Positions 38,409 through 51,100 of a stretch of 64,000 nucleotides of DNA are shown piece after piece. A program made the translations under genes and the position numbers. The notes below the pieces were generated by a model, which saw only the letters and a list, made by a program, of their open reading frames with translations, made no database searches and was not told the DNA's origin. Location: contig NW_024881313.1 of NCBI RefSeq assembly GCF_018691265.1, forward strand, positions 5,299,501 through 5,363,500, in the 5' to 3' direction. The first letter of the stretch is position 1, and the number at the start of each line of letters is the position of its first letter. The DNA is from Tyto alba (Eukaryota > Chordata > Aves > Strigiformes > Tytonidae).

Positions 38409-41400
38409 CCGTATCATGCAACCTCATTTGGCAGGAAACAAGAAAGATTTAAGCCAAGTGCTATCACCTTGCTTTCCCAGCACATCTGTGGGTGGCCTCC
38501 CAGGCCAGGGAACAACGGGAGCTTGCTCCCTTGCAGGGATTCTCCTGCCCTTACCCCCTCCTCCTCCTCCTCTGGCCCTGTGGCCTGGCTGCATGAAGGT
38601 TGTGCTGGTGTAGGTGCCGTTTAGGGGAGGTAATCTTTTACCAGAATAACTATACTAGTACGGTTCCTAGTATTAATATATTATGCTGTTTTAAAGCTAT
38701 CATACATTAGTATAACTTACCGTCTTCCTTAGCACAGGCAGAAACTGATCTATATACCTTCCTAATGCCGATTTAATGAACACTTTGACAAGGCTTTATT
38801 ATTTTAGACACCCCTGTGTAGTTGGAATGGTACTACTCTCATGTGATGGTGTGACTCCCATACTTAGACAACCTCCAGTACAGCATTTAACAAGTCAATG
38901 GCTGTCGCTTTTAATGAAATCAATACCTCGTTGCTGCAAATAAATTTTACAAGTACACATGGATGAAATCTACTGTTGTTAAACAGGAGATGGACAGGCA
39001 AAACCATCTATTGTTCAGAATCCCCTCTTGACACCGTATTTTAGGGGGTCTTGCTTAGTTCTTTCAATAGTAAGTGGATCAGATACCTCCTACTGCCTGA
39101 CACAGCTGCATCAGACAGGATTTTCCCTCCCTGTTGCCCACATGTTCTGTCCATTTTAGAAGAGTGTATCCATTGCCTTAAAGGCATTACAGTGAAGAAA
39201 TGGTGCTGTTTTTTTCTGACTCATTTGAAAATCTATATGGAATAACCAGTCACATCTGTGTGAGATTTGAACTTACAATATAAATCACATCATATGCACT
39301 AGTATATTTGAAACAGCTTCTTGACTGTTTCATAAACATCTGCAAGGCCATTTATGGCCACAGAACCATGTTGTAGAGCGTGAGCGGTGCGGGACTATTG
39401 TTGCTTCTTTGCAGTTGGCAGCCTGGACTTTGTGAGCCTACATGTGTGATTTGCAGCAATAGCTCAGCACCACAAGCAGCTTCTGGCTAACTATTACCTC
39501 ACCATGAAGCCATGCTGTCTATTGTTCCATTTCCTTCTTTTTGTACATTTACACTAATTACACTGATCCAGTGCACTTTGGATTGAGCTATATAAGGTGG
39601 TTAATATGAAACAATCTGAAGTGTGCATTTCAAACCCCAGCACCAATAGTGTACCAGTTCCTCGAGTAGATGCTCTTATTTTCTGTGATGGATGCATCTG
39701 TTTGCTTTTATAATAGTTCACTTCTCATGTGTATTAAGCTAAACCACACAAATGCAAAGAAGTGTCCCCCTGGTGAGCTGTTGTAGAACAGCTACTGCAG
39801 AACACCTCATTCCTGTGTAGACAAGTCCTATGGTGCAGATCATCGCTTTGCCTGCCCTTAATGACTTCATGTGGGGTTTATTAAAAAAAAAAAAAAAAAA
39901 AAAAAAGCTAAGGCTGAGGACTATCTGAAGTGTATGTTACTTAATTACTTAATTAGACACGCCTTTGGGCACTTGAATGTCTCTTTAGTTTCCACCTGTG
40001 TCTTGATTGCCTCTTTCTCAGTCCAAATTCTAAAACATCTGGGTTAATTTTTTAATTACCTTGTAATCACCAGTGTTGGATACTAATGTGACTTCTGTGG
40101 TGGAAAGAGTGGTAAGAATTTCTTAGTTAAATTTTTACAGAACTCATTGGTCTAACCTTAGGATCTGTTGGTATATCAGTCTTCCTAGGAGGTTTGTAAT
40201 GCCTCCTTTCTCAGCTCAGTTAGTGACATGGGACTCAACCAGGACCTTGCTGTGATTTCAGGTATTTCTGTGCTGCACTCCCTCACTTCACTAACACAGT
40301 TAAGCAAGAAACCAAAAGTCGTTTTGCAATAATTTATTTATTTTCTCAGGAAGTTTTTGCATTAGTTAAATAAAATAAAATAATAAAAAAGAAGCATTTT
40401 ACCCCTGTGCATTGAGTGTGGTCGTTGGGCTTCCTGATGCAGTTATACTGATTATACTCTGATTACAGATACGTTGTGAAATATCTGGGGAACAGAACTG
40501 AAACTTCAAGGGAGTACATAAGCAACTCTCCCTTACCTGTAGCTCTCACCTGCCTTTTCAGAGCATGTGGTCTTTCATATCTGCAAGAATCCAGGCCTTG
40601 ATATACTGACTTCCCCTCAGACTAGTCTCAGCAATAACAGAATTAATTTCTCACTAAGTACAGAAAAGAGGCATGCAAATTTTAAAGCGAGAGCCTGCTA
40701 AATTGTCTTAAGAGTGAGATTATGACTGGGTCAGACACAAAAAGACAAAGCTGATTCTGTTTTTGAGCTTATTCAAAACAGGCAGTGAGCGGTTTGTAGC
40801 AGCTGTAATTGAGCAGCTTCAGATGGCAAGTAATACAGAGGATGATAAGGCAGAGCAGGAGGCCTTCAATTGTTTGAACTTCAGTTCTCCACTCACAGAG
40901 AGTGTCTCTTAAGTTTGTAACTCTGTCTTTGAAGTCTACTCCAGCGTTGATGGCTTTATGTACATACTTGGTCCTCTACTAATTCAAGCGTTAGTATTGC
41001 TTTGAACTTCAGTTTTGCTGTTGCAAAGCACTGCCTGTCAAATCAAATTGCCTCTTTTTCAAAATACAGCATCTCTTATTTTGAAAACAGTTAATATTTA
41101 TAATGGGAAAGAGTGAGGGAGTAAGAGTCAAGCCTGTGTTGGTGTTAGTGTTGTAGGTTTCTTGCAATTGTGTAAAGAAAAGCAAAATGCTCCGTGTCTG
41201 TTCTTTCCACATAACATCCCCAGTATACACTCAAATCATTCTATCCATACGGATGAAGTGCTCTCATTTATTTGCATTGTTCTTCTTCAGCTGCTCTGCT
41301 GCATTCTCAGCCTTCCATCAGCAGGTCAGCTCTGTGAGTCTAGTCCATCATTTACTGGTGCTATTGCAAAAGGAACAGGAATGTTTCAGCAGGTGCTGCT

Positions 41401-44400
41401 TCAAGGCCTGTTTTAGCACAACAACTTTCTTGGAAAGATAGTGATTTATCAATCTGTAATCTTTTAACCAACTTGAAATATTTGCATTTTGCAGAGGCAA
41501 CAGTTCCAACTTGTGAGAAAGTTTCCCAAATCTATGTTTACCAGCATTTGCTGCAGTTTTTCTATCGCTCTCGAACATTTGCAGAGCAAGCAAACTGTGC
41601 ACATGGCTACGCTGAGCTAGTCTGCAGTCGTCCACATCTGCTCCCTCCTTGCTACTCCACAGCTGTCCTGGATGAAGTTAAACAGCTTCTGCCTCCTGTC
41701 CAAATGTTCAGTAAAACCGTTTGGAAGCCAAGGAAGCAAATAGTAAGTTGGATCTTTAGGACATCACACCACCACCAATGTGGCAAGCAGCCATGAAATC
41801 ACGAACAGGAAGGTAACCATGACTGTCCCAAAATCAGCTTGAGAAGCTCCTTCTTTTTCATCAGAACTATTGTCAGGTTAAGAGGGTCATTTTCAAAGTA
41901 TTTGTTAAGGGATCTTAATATTCTAATTAATGTTATCTTACATATCTATTCAATTTAAGTTTAAACTTTTTAAACGTCATCATTTAGTTGTTGTTCATCC
42001 TAAAAATACATTTGCAAACTTCTGCATGGATCTTGCATGTCTGCCATGGGAAAACCAGTCTCTTTATTCAAACCTTGAACCATATTTAAGCAGTTAATAT
42101 TGAAGACTTGCATTACTACCTTTATTCTCCAGGCCCACTCGCTTCTCTCTAAATTAACACAGCATCCTCTTAACGGTGGCTCTAATCTTCATGACGGCAG
42201 CTCTGACTGCTGATCTACTGGTAGCAAATAGATTAGTCACTAGAAAGCAATGAGCACAATTAGATTTCTGAAAGAGATGCCAGGGCCTGGAACCATCTCA
42301 AGGGAAGCCGCCATTCACCTCTGAAATTCTTTGGCTACTGCTTGCCATTCCATTCTTGGGACTAGCTCACCCCACATGAAGCATCACAAGGAGACAGTCA
42401 TACAGAAACAGCTGCTTTCACGATCCCTCTTCTCCAGTGCTGTCCATGTTATGTCACAGTGGCCAGGCTGGTGGCATCTTCCAACTCTTCAAAGTCACCC
42501 AAGATGAGGGCCAATACACCTGAAGAACCCTTCAGTATTAGTGGTTTTTGGAAAGATTGTGCACAGTGCTCTGAAAAGGGCACCTAGAGTGTTAGCAGCA
42601 AGTTCACTGTGGAACACTGAAAACGAAAACCAGTACATTGTTAATTTGACCCCAATCCTTGGTATTCTGGTAGGTTTACACTGCATCCTCTGGGACAGCC
42701 AAAAGGTTTATCGTAGCAGCACATCACACTGGCTGGGAATTCTTTGCAGTTATGTGGGGAAAAAAAAAAAAAAAAAGTATCACCCTCCCAGGCTTCAGTG
42801 CCTTTCTGAAAGGGGAGGAACAGACTGCAGCAATCTGCTGCTAAAACACACCAGCCTGGAGCCCCTTTAGCCATGAAACCCTCGGAAGAGCCAACAGCTG
42901 GATGGCACGAGGGAGGCCAGCTCCCCGCAAGACCAAGACTCTGCTCACACCTTGCACAACCAGGTGTGCTCAGAGAACTCCCGTGGCTCCCCGTTGTTTC
43001 CTCCTCGTGGGTGCTTGCTCAGCCAGTGTGGGTACAGCCACCCCACGTGCTGGGGCTCACAGGGCTGCGTGCGGGACACTACATGACTCCCAGGCCCGAG
43101 TGCCATCTCCTGAATCACCACCACCCTTGCCTATGGCAATTTGGTTAGGGTTTGTAGATTTAGCCGCAGTATTTGAAATAAAAGCAACTACACGAGATAT
43201 TTTAATTACGTGTTATAGCTAACAACACGTTTAAATGCTTAAGCATAGCACCTGTATCTTCAACGACCCCTGAAGGAATTAAAAAAACAGCTGTAAGCCA
43301 ACAACTCATTCAAAAAAGATAGGTTTAACTAGGTTTGGTTTTTGGTTTTTTTTGTTTGGTTGGTTTTTTTGTTTGTTTGTTTGTTTGTTGTTTTTTTTTT
43401 TTTTTTCATAAATTGAGTTCAAGCAGCCTTTGAATTTCAGATAGTGGAAGAAAAAAAACATATTTATCGGTGTCATGTTGTCCAAGTTGTACGAACATAC
43501 TGGGGTTCCCTTACATTAGCCTCTGTAACTGTATTTATCTCGATTGGTATAATTCTCTTGGCTTCTTTCGCAATGGATTGTCCACAAAAATAAGATGTAT
43601 TTTTAGCTTGCTGACCATACTGAGTGCACGGCAAGGAGAAATTCTTATTGCACATGGGACAGCAAAAAACAATACAAATCAATACTGTAGTAGTGTTAGT
43701 GTTGTCAGTAGTTGAGAACAGCATTTATGTATTTCTCAGTATTTTCACCTGTTTTATTTGCATTTAACTGTAGTTATCTAGTCTAAACTAGCTTTTGGAT
43801 GTCATTAAGTGAAGAAAAAAACCACTGAATTTCTACCATCAGTTACAGAATACTTGGACAATCACAACTTAATCTATTAGGACAGACATCACTGAGAATT
43901 GTACTGAAAATCAAAATTTGTAAGTCCTAATTTCTTAAGGGAACAAATCCTCTTTGTTCACCTTTACATATGTCTCAGATGTATTTTTGTAGTATATTTT
44001 TCCTTCGATTTCCTCATCTGTGGAGTTGCACTGCCCTATTTCTTTGTCAGATTTTTTATTGCAGTTAGAGCAATGGGGTGGTTGCCAGATAAAAAATCCT
44101 GAATTCAGAGATATGCATTTACTAGAAATCAACCATGCTGTGACTTACCAAACCAAGAAATGTTCACCAATAGCATCTAAATCTTTAATCAGATACAACA
44201 CATGGAAACATACAGAATAATCAGAAATGCTGCTCAGTAAAAGCCAGTGATGCTCCTGCAACAATTGCAGAATGTCTATGACAACAAGGTGAGATGCTGT
44301 TTCTCCCTCGAATGGCTGATTTTATTGCTTTAACATGATTTATGGCTTAGTACAACAATTGGAGTATCAGGTTTAAAGGTTCAGTGTATAAGGTGAGTGT

Positions 44401-44869
44401 TTTCCTTGCCCTGGTGAAAAATTTCTCCTTTCTAGTTTTAAAGGTTTATTTCAATTAATCGAATAAATGGAAATTAACTGAAAAAGCAAACTGCAGCTCT
44501 GCTCATATAATCCAAAACTAATTACTTAATAAAAGTACTATTTCTTAGTTATGCAAAGAGACTTCCTTTACGTAACTGTGGTTTCACCAATATATGCTGC
44601 TTTGCTTATCTGCGCAGTTTTTTGATTTTGCGTCAATCGTTTCAAATTATGGTAAACAATCTACTGAAGACCAAGCCCTGAATTACAGTGCAGTGTTCCA
44701 TGGGGTCTGGTAGAATCATTAGACCTCACCTAATCCATTATAACAGCTCCTTTACTGTGGAGATGTAAAACGGATTTGCAACTCTATGTGCAAAACTGAT
44801 TCAGTACCTGGAAAAATTGTGGAGGATATCATGCTGGGTGCTACTGAAATATATTTAAAGAACAATTAA
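38409..44869. other. Intergenic, no recognised gene
   Basis: About 6.5 kb, mostly unique AT-rich sequence. It has a 25-base A run (about 39882-39906), A/T runs near 42760 and 43390, and (GTTT)n at 43330-43406. An open frame at 41473-41796 (+) is the most protein-like, but it has no recognised domain and no clear splice context. Confidence 0.6.
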
Positions 44870-45765
44870 ATCATCAGGCGCAGTCGACACGGGTCCACAA
44901 AGGGCAAGTCCTGCTTAACTGATTTGGTATCCTTCTACAGTAAGGTCACCCACCTAGTGAGTGAAGGGTTGGTGGTGGATGTAGTTTTTCTGGGTTTTAG
45001 TGAGGCTTTTGGCACTGTCCCTCAGCGTCCTTCTGGATAAATTGTCCACCTGTGAAGTGAGCGGGGTGAAGAGTGGGCTGAAGGGCAGAGCTCAAGGGGT
45101 TGTAGTGAATGGGGCTACACCTGGCTGGTGACCAGTCACCAGTGGTGGTGCTCAGGGCTCAATTCTAGGGGCAGTTCTGTTTAATTTTTTTATCAATGAT
45201 CTGGATGCAGAAGCTGAATGAATGCACCATCAGCACGTTTGCTGATGGTACTAAACTGCGGGAGGCTGTTGACTCAAGGGATGAGAGGCCTTGCATAGGG
45301 ATCTAGGTGGATTGGAGCATTGGGCGATCATCAATGGGATGAAATTTAACATGAACAAATGTGGGCTTCTGGGACAGAGTATCGCTGGGCACAAGTGCAA
45401 ACTGGGAGAGGAAAGCTGGAGAGCATCCCTGCAGAAAGGGCCCTGGGGGTGCTGGTTGGCGTCGGGCTGGAGGCGAGCCAGCAGCGAGCCCTGGCAGCCA
45501 GGAGGGCAAACCGCACCCTGGGGGCATCAAGAGAGCAACAAAGCTGGTGAAAGGGCTGGGAGGAATGTCCTGTGAGGAACGGCTGAGGGCTCTGGGTTTG
45601 TCTGGTTTGGAGTAAAGGAGACTGCGGGGAGACCTCGTTGCTCTCTACAGCTTTCTGAGGAGGCGAAGCGGAGAGGGAGGTGCCGGTCTCTTCTCCCCGG
45701 GACCCAGTGACGGGATGCGTGGGGATGGCTCAAAGCTGCACCAGGGGAGCTTCCGACTGGACACT
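44870..45765 (+). mobile_element. CR1 LINE fragment missing its 3' end
   Basis: Plus-strand CR1 with recognisable reverse transcriptase pieces (FSEAFGTVPQ, cf. CR1 F-x-K-A-F-D-T-V-P; later MKFNMNKCGLL; then AKEWRSRECPVRNG-like region frames), broken by stops and frameshifts. It continues into the region GGGGAGACCTCGTTGCTCTC and GGACCCAGTGACGGG, but loses similarity after about 45765, before the CR1 terminal repeat. CR1 copies normally keep the 3' end because reverse transcription starts there, so the missing terminus indicates later deletion or rearrangement next to the GC-rich block. Confidence 0.8.
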
Positions 45766-46222
45766 GTACTCATTTTTAGAAATGCCTGAGCTGTTTCCCT
45801 CGGAAACACATCGCAAACACAAGCGCCTGAGCACAGCGCTGCTCCACCAGAGCAGAGGCCTCCAGGGCGGCCACCACAAACGTCCACAGAAGCGCAGATG
45901 AGCAGAGCAGCTCCGCTTCTGTCAGGGTCCCGGGGGGGCTCGTGGGCCTCAGGGGCTGGGACCGGCCTCCCCGGGCCCTCCCCCCCCCACTCTCTCCTGC
46001 CAAGGGCCCCCGGGACGCGTCTCAGCTCGGCCGGAGGCCTCCAGCCCCTGCCCGAGCGCCGCTCAGCCGCATCCACGTGCAGGACACGGCGTAACTGTTC
46101 CGCTCTGCCCGAATTCCCTGCACCCCCGTGGGCGGGACAGGGACGGGACTGAAGTGCCAGGGGTCTTCAGCTCCGAACATACTTTCTACTGCACAGACCT
46201 GAAAGACTGCAAGTGGACACAG
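45766..46222. other. GC-rich block left of the TTTTA array
   Basis: CpG-containing GC-rich sequence between the truncated CR1 and the pentanucleotide array. No gene, repeat family or splice site recognised. Together with 47395-48135 it may be one CpG-rich unit split by the array. Confidence 0.5.
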
Positions 46223-47310
46223 GATTTCATTCCACTTTATTTTATTGTATTCCAATTTATTGTATTTTAATTTTATTATTTTATTTTATTTTATTCCATT
46301 TTATTGTATTTTATTTTATTTTATTCCATTTTATTCCATTTTATTGTATTGTATTTTATTTATTTTTTCCATTTTATTGTATTTTATTTTATTTTATTTT
46401 ATTCCATTTTATTGTATTGTATTTTATTTTATTTTATTTTATTTTATTTTATTTTATTTTATTTTATTTTATTTTATTTTATTCCATTTTATTGTATTGT
46501 ATTTTATTTTATTTTATTTTATTTTATTTTATTTTATTTTATTTTATTTTATTTTATTTTATTCCATTTTATTGTATTGTATTTTATTTATTTTTTCCAT
46601 TTTATTGTATTTTATTTTATTTTATTGTATTCCATTTTATTGTATTTTAATTTTATTATTTTATTTTATTTTATTCCATTTTATTGTATTTTATTTTATT
46701 TTATTCCATTTTATTCCATTTTATTGTATTGTATTTTATTTATTTTTTCCATTTTATTGTATTTTATTTTATTTTATTTTATTCCATTTTATTGTATTGT
46801 ATTGTATTTTATTTTATTTTATTTTATTTTATTTTATTTTATTTTATTTTATTCCATTTTATTGTATTTTATTTTATTTTATTCCATTTTATTTTATTTT
46901 ATTCCATTTTATTGTATTGTATTTTATTTATTTTTTCCATTTTATTGTATTTTATTTTATTTTATTGTATTCCATTTTATTGTATTTTAATTTTATTATT
47001 TTATTTTATTTTATTCCATTTTATTGTATTTTATTTTATTTTATTCCATTTTATTGTATTTTATTTTATTTTAATTTATTTTATTTTATTCCATTTTATT
47101 GTATTTTATTTTATTTTAATTTATTTTATTTTATTCCATTTTATTGTATTTTATTTTATTTTATTCCATTTTATTTTATTTTATTCCATTTTATTGTATT
47201 GTATTTTATTTATTTTTTCCATTTTATTGTATTGTATTTTATTTATTTTTTCCATTTTATTGTATTTTATTTTATTTTATTTTATTCCATTTTATTCCAT
47301 TTATTTTAAT
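46223..47310 (+). repeat. TTTTA pentanucleotide array with higher-order period
   Basis: About 1.1 kb made of TTTTA units, interspersed at regular places with variants TTCCA, TTGTA, TTTAA and TATTTATTTTTTCC. The landmark TGTATTTTAATTTTATTATT occurs at 46261, 46641 and 46981, giving higher-order units of about 380 and 340 bp. Frames that stay open for up to 354 codons are low-complexity Phe/Ile/Leu/Tyr/Cys strings and are not genes. The strand is strikingly T-rich with almost no G or C. Copy number in the assembly is likely approximate. Confidence 0.95.
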
Positions 47311-47947
47311 TTTTTAAAAATTATGTTAGTTGATTTTCTATGATTTTATGTCATTTTATTTAATTTCTTACTTTGTTTTATTTTTCTGCACCTGTTTCAG
47401 CGTCAGTACTCACTAACACGATGAGCACGTGCAGCCCGGAGGAGGCTGATGTTGAGCCTCAGTTTAGCTTGACAAAACACCCCTTGCAGCCCGGCCAAGG
47501 AAAGCCACCGGGGTACAGCCAGCAGCAGCAGAGCGGAGCCCAAGCGCTCCCTGTTTCCCGAGGAGCGGGAAGCTGGAGAACGAGGACCGTTCCCAGCCAC
47601 ACGCACAGGACGAGAAGACGGGGACGCGCGTGGTGCCGTGGGGTGTTTTCACCAGCGCACCACCCGCTGCCGGCCGTCCCGCTTTCTGCCTCCCACCCGC
47701 GGCTCCGCTGCGCCTCCGGGCCGGCCCCGCGCCCACACCGCTCCCGCGCCGGCCCGGCGCGCGCTGCACCGGGGCGGCTCGCGGGGCTGCAGCGCGCCCG
47801 GAGCCCCTTCGCACGCGCCGGGACCGCGCGGGGGGGGGAACGGAGCCACGGACGGGCGGAGCTCGCTGCCGCCACGCGCGGGGCAAAGGGACCGGCGGGA
47901 GCCGGGGCACCGGGGGGGCCTGGGGGTGCGAGAGCGGCGGGGAAGGG

Positions 47948-47964
47948 CGGAGCCAAAATGGCCC
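47948..47964 (+). promoter_or_regulatory. YY1-like site 1 (CAAAATGGC)
   Basis: 17-bp CGGAGCCAAAATGGCCC containing the YY1-type core AAAATGGC. An identical 17-mer recurs 145 bp to the right in the same orientation. Confidence 0.45.
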
Positions 47965-48092
47965 GGAGGGGCCCCGACCGGGGCTCCGTGCGACAGAGGA
48001 CGAGAAGCAGCCCCCGGGGGGCAGCTCCGGGACCCGCCCGGGGGGTCTGGAAAGCTTCCTGCCCCTGGATTCGGGCACGAGGGGCACCTTCG

Positions 48093-48109
48093 CGGAGCCA
48101 AAATGGCCC
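48093..48109 (+). promoter_or_regulatory. YY1-like site 2 (CAAAATGGC)
   Basis: Second exact copy of the 17-mer. Flanking sequence is only loosely similar to site 1 (shared GAGG and GGGGC pieces), so the identity is centred on the motif. Confidence 0.45.
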
Positions 48110-48135
48110 AGAGGAGGCCTGGCAAGGGGCCGTGC

Positions 48136-51100
48136 TCAGCGCTGCAGAGGAAGGCGGAAAATCAATCTGTACGTTCAGACTAGGTTAATAAGGGCATCTA
48201 TACCGTATTCCTTAATTTGACTGTGGCGATGACAGAGGTGAAAGGAAGGGTTTTGATTCCCTTCGCGTGAACTTTGCAGAGACATAGAGAGCGTGCAGGA
48301 CCTCCTCACCATTCCTTATCAGTGTGCCAAGTGACATTTGCTACTGCACTGCTTGTGGTGAAGTCTTCTTCCTGGAAAGAAGTCCTGAATTGTTTTGTAT
48401 TCTTGACCATATATTTCCTTGCACTTCATTATCTCTTTTCCTCCTCTGGACTTCATCCTTGGTATCTTTCCTGAAAGTGATGGCAGCCCTCCCAGCCCTT
48501 GACTTGCTCCTTCTAGTTATCTTCTTCTGTAGGCCCTCCATGGAAAGGCTTGAAGCATTTCATAAATCTCTTCTGAATTTATTGCAGAGGGTTTTTAGAA
48601 ATTTGCTGGTGTTTATTAACGTTAATGCATCTAGTTTGGGGCTTTAGCCGTTGTATTACTACTTGAATGCAACACTTCATTGATTGCTGCTTAAGTCCAT
48701 GATGTTGATAGATCAATAAAGTGCTTTGATCCCAATTTGTTTTAAGCTGTGTGGACCGAGGAGGTTTTCCCTGCAGCACTCAGGAAAAACAAAAAACTGA
48801 CTCCATTGTGCAGAACAGTTGAAAAAACCTCAGCTAAATATCACTTAAAGGTACTGCATAGAGGGTAGAGATTGACAACAAATCGTCCTGGTGAGTGTGT
48901 TCAAATCCTTGAAATGCAGAAGGACTGTTGGTATCTCTCCCAGAAGGCTTATTTCTGGAGTCCTCTATCAGGGGCAAAGGGAAATTCGCCAAGTTTGTTA
49001 TTGGAAATGTTGCTGTAGGCTGCAGAAGACAGCCCCAGCTGGGTTCCTACCTGAAATGAGGAAGTTTTGGTGTCTGTGTGAACAAACTGTTCTTTTAGGC
49101 AAAACACCATTATTCACATTGAAAACAACAGTAGGAAATGCTACTGCCTCTGCCCACTGCTGGGACAAAACAAGCATAATCACCTCTTAGAAACAACCAA
49201 GAAGAAATAATACACACACACACACACACACACACAAAACCACACACAGATCTATATGTGTGTATATATGTATCTCCATAGCCGTATCTACATCTACATA
49301 TTTCTATACCTATCTCTTGAGTTAGTGCAAATAAACCCTCACGTCACAGCAGTCCTGTTAAGTCCAATGCAGGGCACGTGCTGAGGAGACCAGTTTGAAA
49401 TACCAGAGCTGCAGTCAAGGCAAAGGGAGACAAGCTGGAGGGAACTGCAACAGCAATGCTGTTGCATGAGCTGTTCATAAGCAAAGGCAGGAAACAGGAG
49501 AAGCCACGAGGGGACAGCTTGTTGCTGGTTCATGCGATGTCCTGAGTTGGTACCGAAAGGGAAGGGTGAGCTATAGAAGGGAAGGATCAAGAAATGCTGA
49601 CCTCTGGAGCTGGGAGAAGAGCCAGGCCATGGGGGAAAGGAGGCGATGGATTGAAATCTCATCTCTGTGTTAGAGAAACACGTCGTGTGCTCAGTAAAGG
49701 GCAGTACTGATGAGTTTTGTTCTGCCGGGGGAAGGACTGGTGCCCTTCAGCACTGGTTGGCAGGTCCATTCATGGGCCCCGATGTCAGCCCTGTACCAAC
49801 GGTCCCTTTACAGAAAGAGCAGTCTTCACAGCCTGTAACACCCCAGGAGCTGTTAGAGCTCCTGTCACTGTCTGAGTCACCCATGGATGCACACCACACA
49901 TGTCAAAAGCAGCAGCTTACAGAGGTTTCTGTGTCACAGGCTGCATTTCAAGGAGCTTTTCAGGTATCATCTGTTTTCCTGACCATGCAAACCACCTCTC
50001 AACATTCCTGCCAACGTCTGTGTTACATTGATGCCATGCACTGAGACACTAAGATAACGCATTAAATTACTACAAATCATCCCCTTTGTTATTATTAGAA
50101 TTCACGGGTTTTACCTGGCAAGGGGGTGAGAAGTTGGGATACAAATATTTCCTGTCTATCTTCTTTCACCAAAAAACTCTATGGCAAGAACTAAAACAAG
50201 CTTTGAGCATATAAACTTTGAAGTATCATGGCGTTGAAGGAAAATCACCAGCTTGTCACCATTTCAATATATTATGACCAATCTCTTATGATGCTCCTTA
50301 TCAGACCTTTCTGCTTGGAGGCATTCTGTGTACAGTGGCTAAATGCGATACTGATCGGAGAAAAACTAATTCCCTGACAAGAGAAGGTGTCCTGTGAAGC
50401 ATCTAAATGGGACAAAGCCAAAGGAAAGCAAGATTTGGAAGGTCTGAAGTTGCAGCTTGAGAAAACATGGAGAAAGTATAAACTCTTTGTTTTAAATCCG
50501 CTGAGTGTGAAAAGCTGAGCTGTGACTTGCAGGAGAAGCGTGCTCCTGCAAGACTTCTCTTCCTTGTTCTTCTCCCTTCAGGTAGAAATACTGTGAGAAA
50601 CAATTTCAGAAGTTAAGCAGTGTTCCAGTATGAAAAATGTTCCTGCAGAGCATCAATTTGCTTCAGCATACGTGTTGAGTCTGTGAACAGCTGCCTCTGT
50701 ATACATCATCACAAAATATCAAACTACTTCAGAAAACAAAAAAAAAGGAATACATATTTTACTATGTGTGAATGAAACTTAGGAGCAGGTTAGCTTAGAC
50801 TCAAAATAAACACAGAAATAATGAGAAGCACAACCAAGGTTGTCTTTTAGTCTGTAAAAACTCCTACAAATAAAGAGTTCTAACAAGTTAAACCAATTCT
50901 GAGTCATGGATCTCAGGCCCCAAAAATCCTTCCAACTTAATGAAGAAAGTGATGGAAAAAGAAAAGGCTCAGTGTCACAGTGCACAGCAAAGGTATTAGC
51001 TGAAAGAGACCATTTCTGCTTGAAAGCATTTAATCTTGAAATGATTGAGAGGCAAAAAAAAAAAAAAAAAAAAAATTACCACCATCTTCTTTTCATTATG

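Larger units (their letters stand above)
47395..48135. promoter_or_regulatory. CpG-rich island without a recognised gene
   Basis: About 740 bp of CpG-dense sequence immediately right of the TTTTA array, with composition comparable to the SNX10 island. Long overlapping open frames on both strands reflect base composition; none shows a domain. Two exact copies of CGGAGCCAAAATGGCCC occur in it. It could be a promoter of an unannotated (perhaps non-coding) transcript, or a GC-rich repeat. No strong splice donor was found on either strand. Confidence 0.5.

Noticed and set aside
41473..41796. 107-codon frame with protein-like composition
   Set aside because: No domain or homologue recognised, and no paired splice sites; not enough to call a gene.
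46245..47309. 354-codon open frame rich in Phe/Ile/Tyr/Leu
   Set aside because: Translation of the TTTTA array; open in several frames because the pentamer and its variants avoid stops. Low complexity, no real protein.
47373..48220. 271-, 207- and 196-codon frames in the GC-rich block
   Set aside because: Overlapping frames on both strands, Pro/Arg/Gly/Ala-rich, no domain or conserved start; composition effect. Kept as a possible promoter, not a gene.
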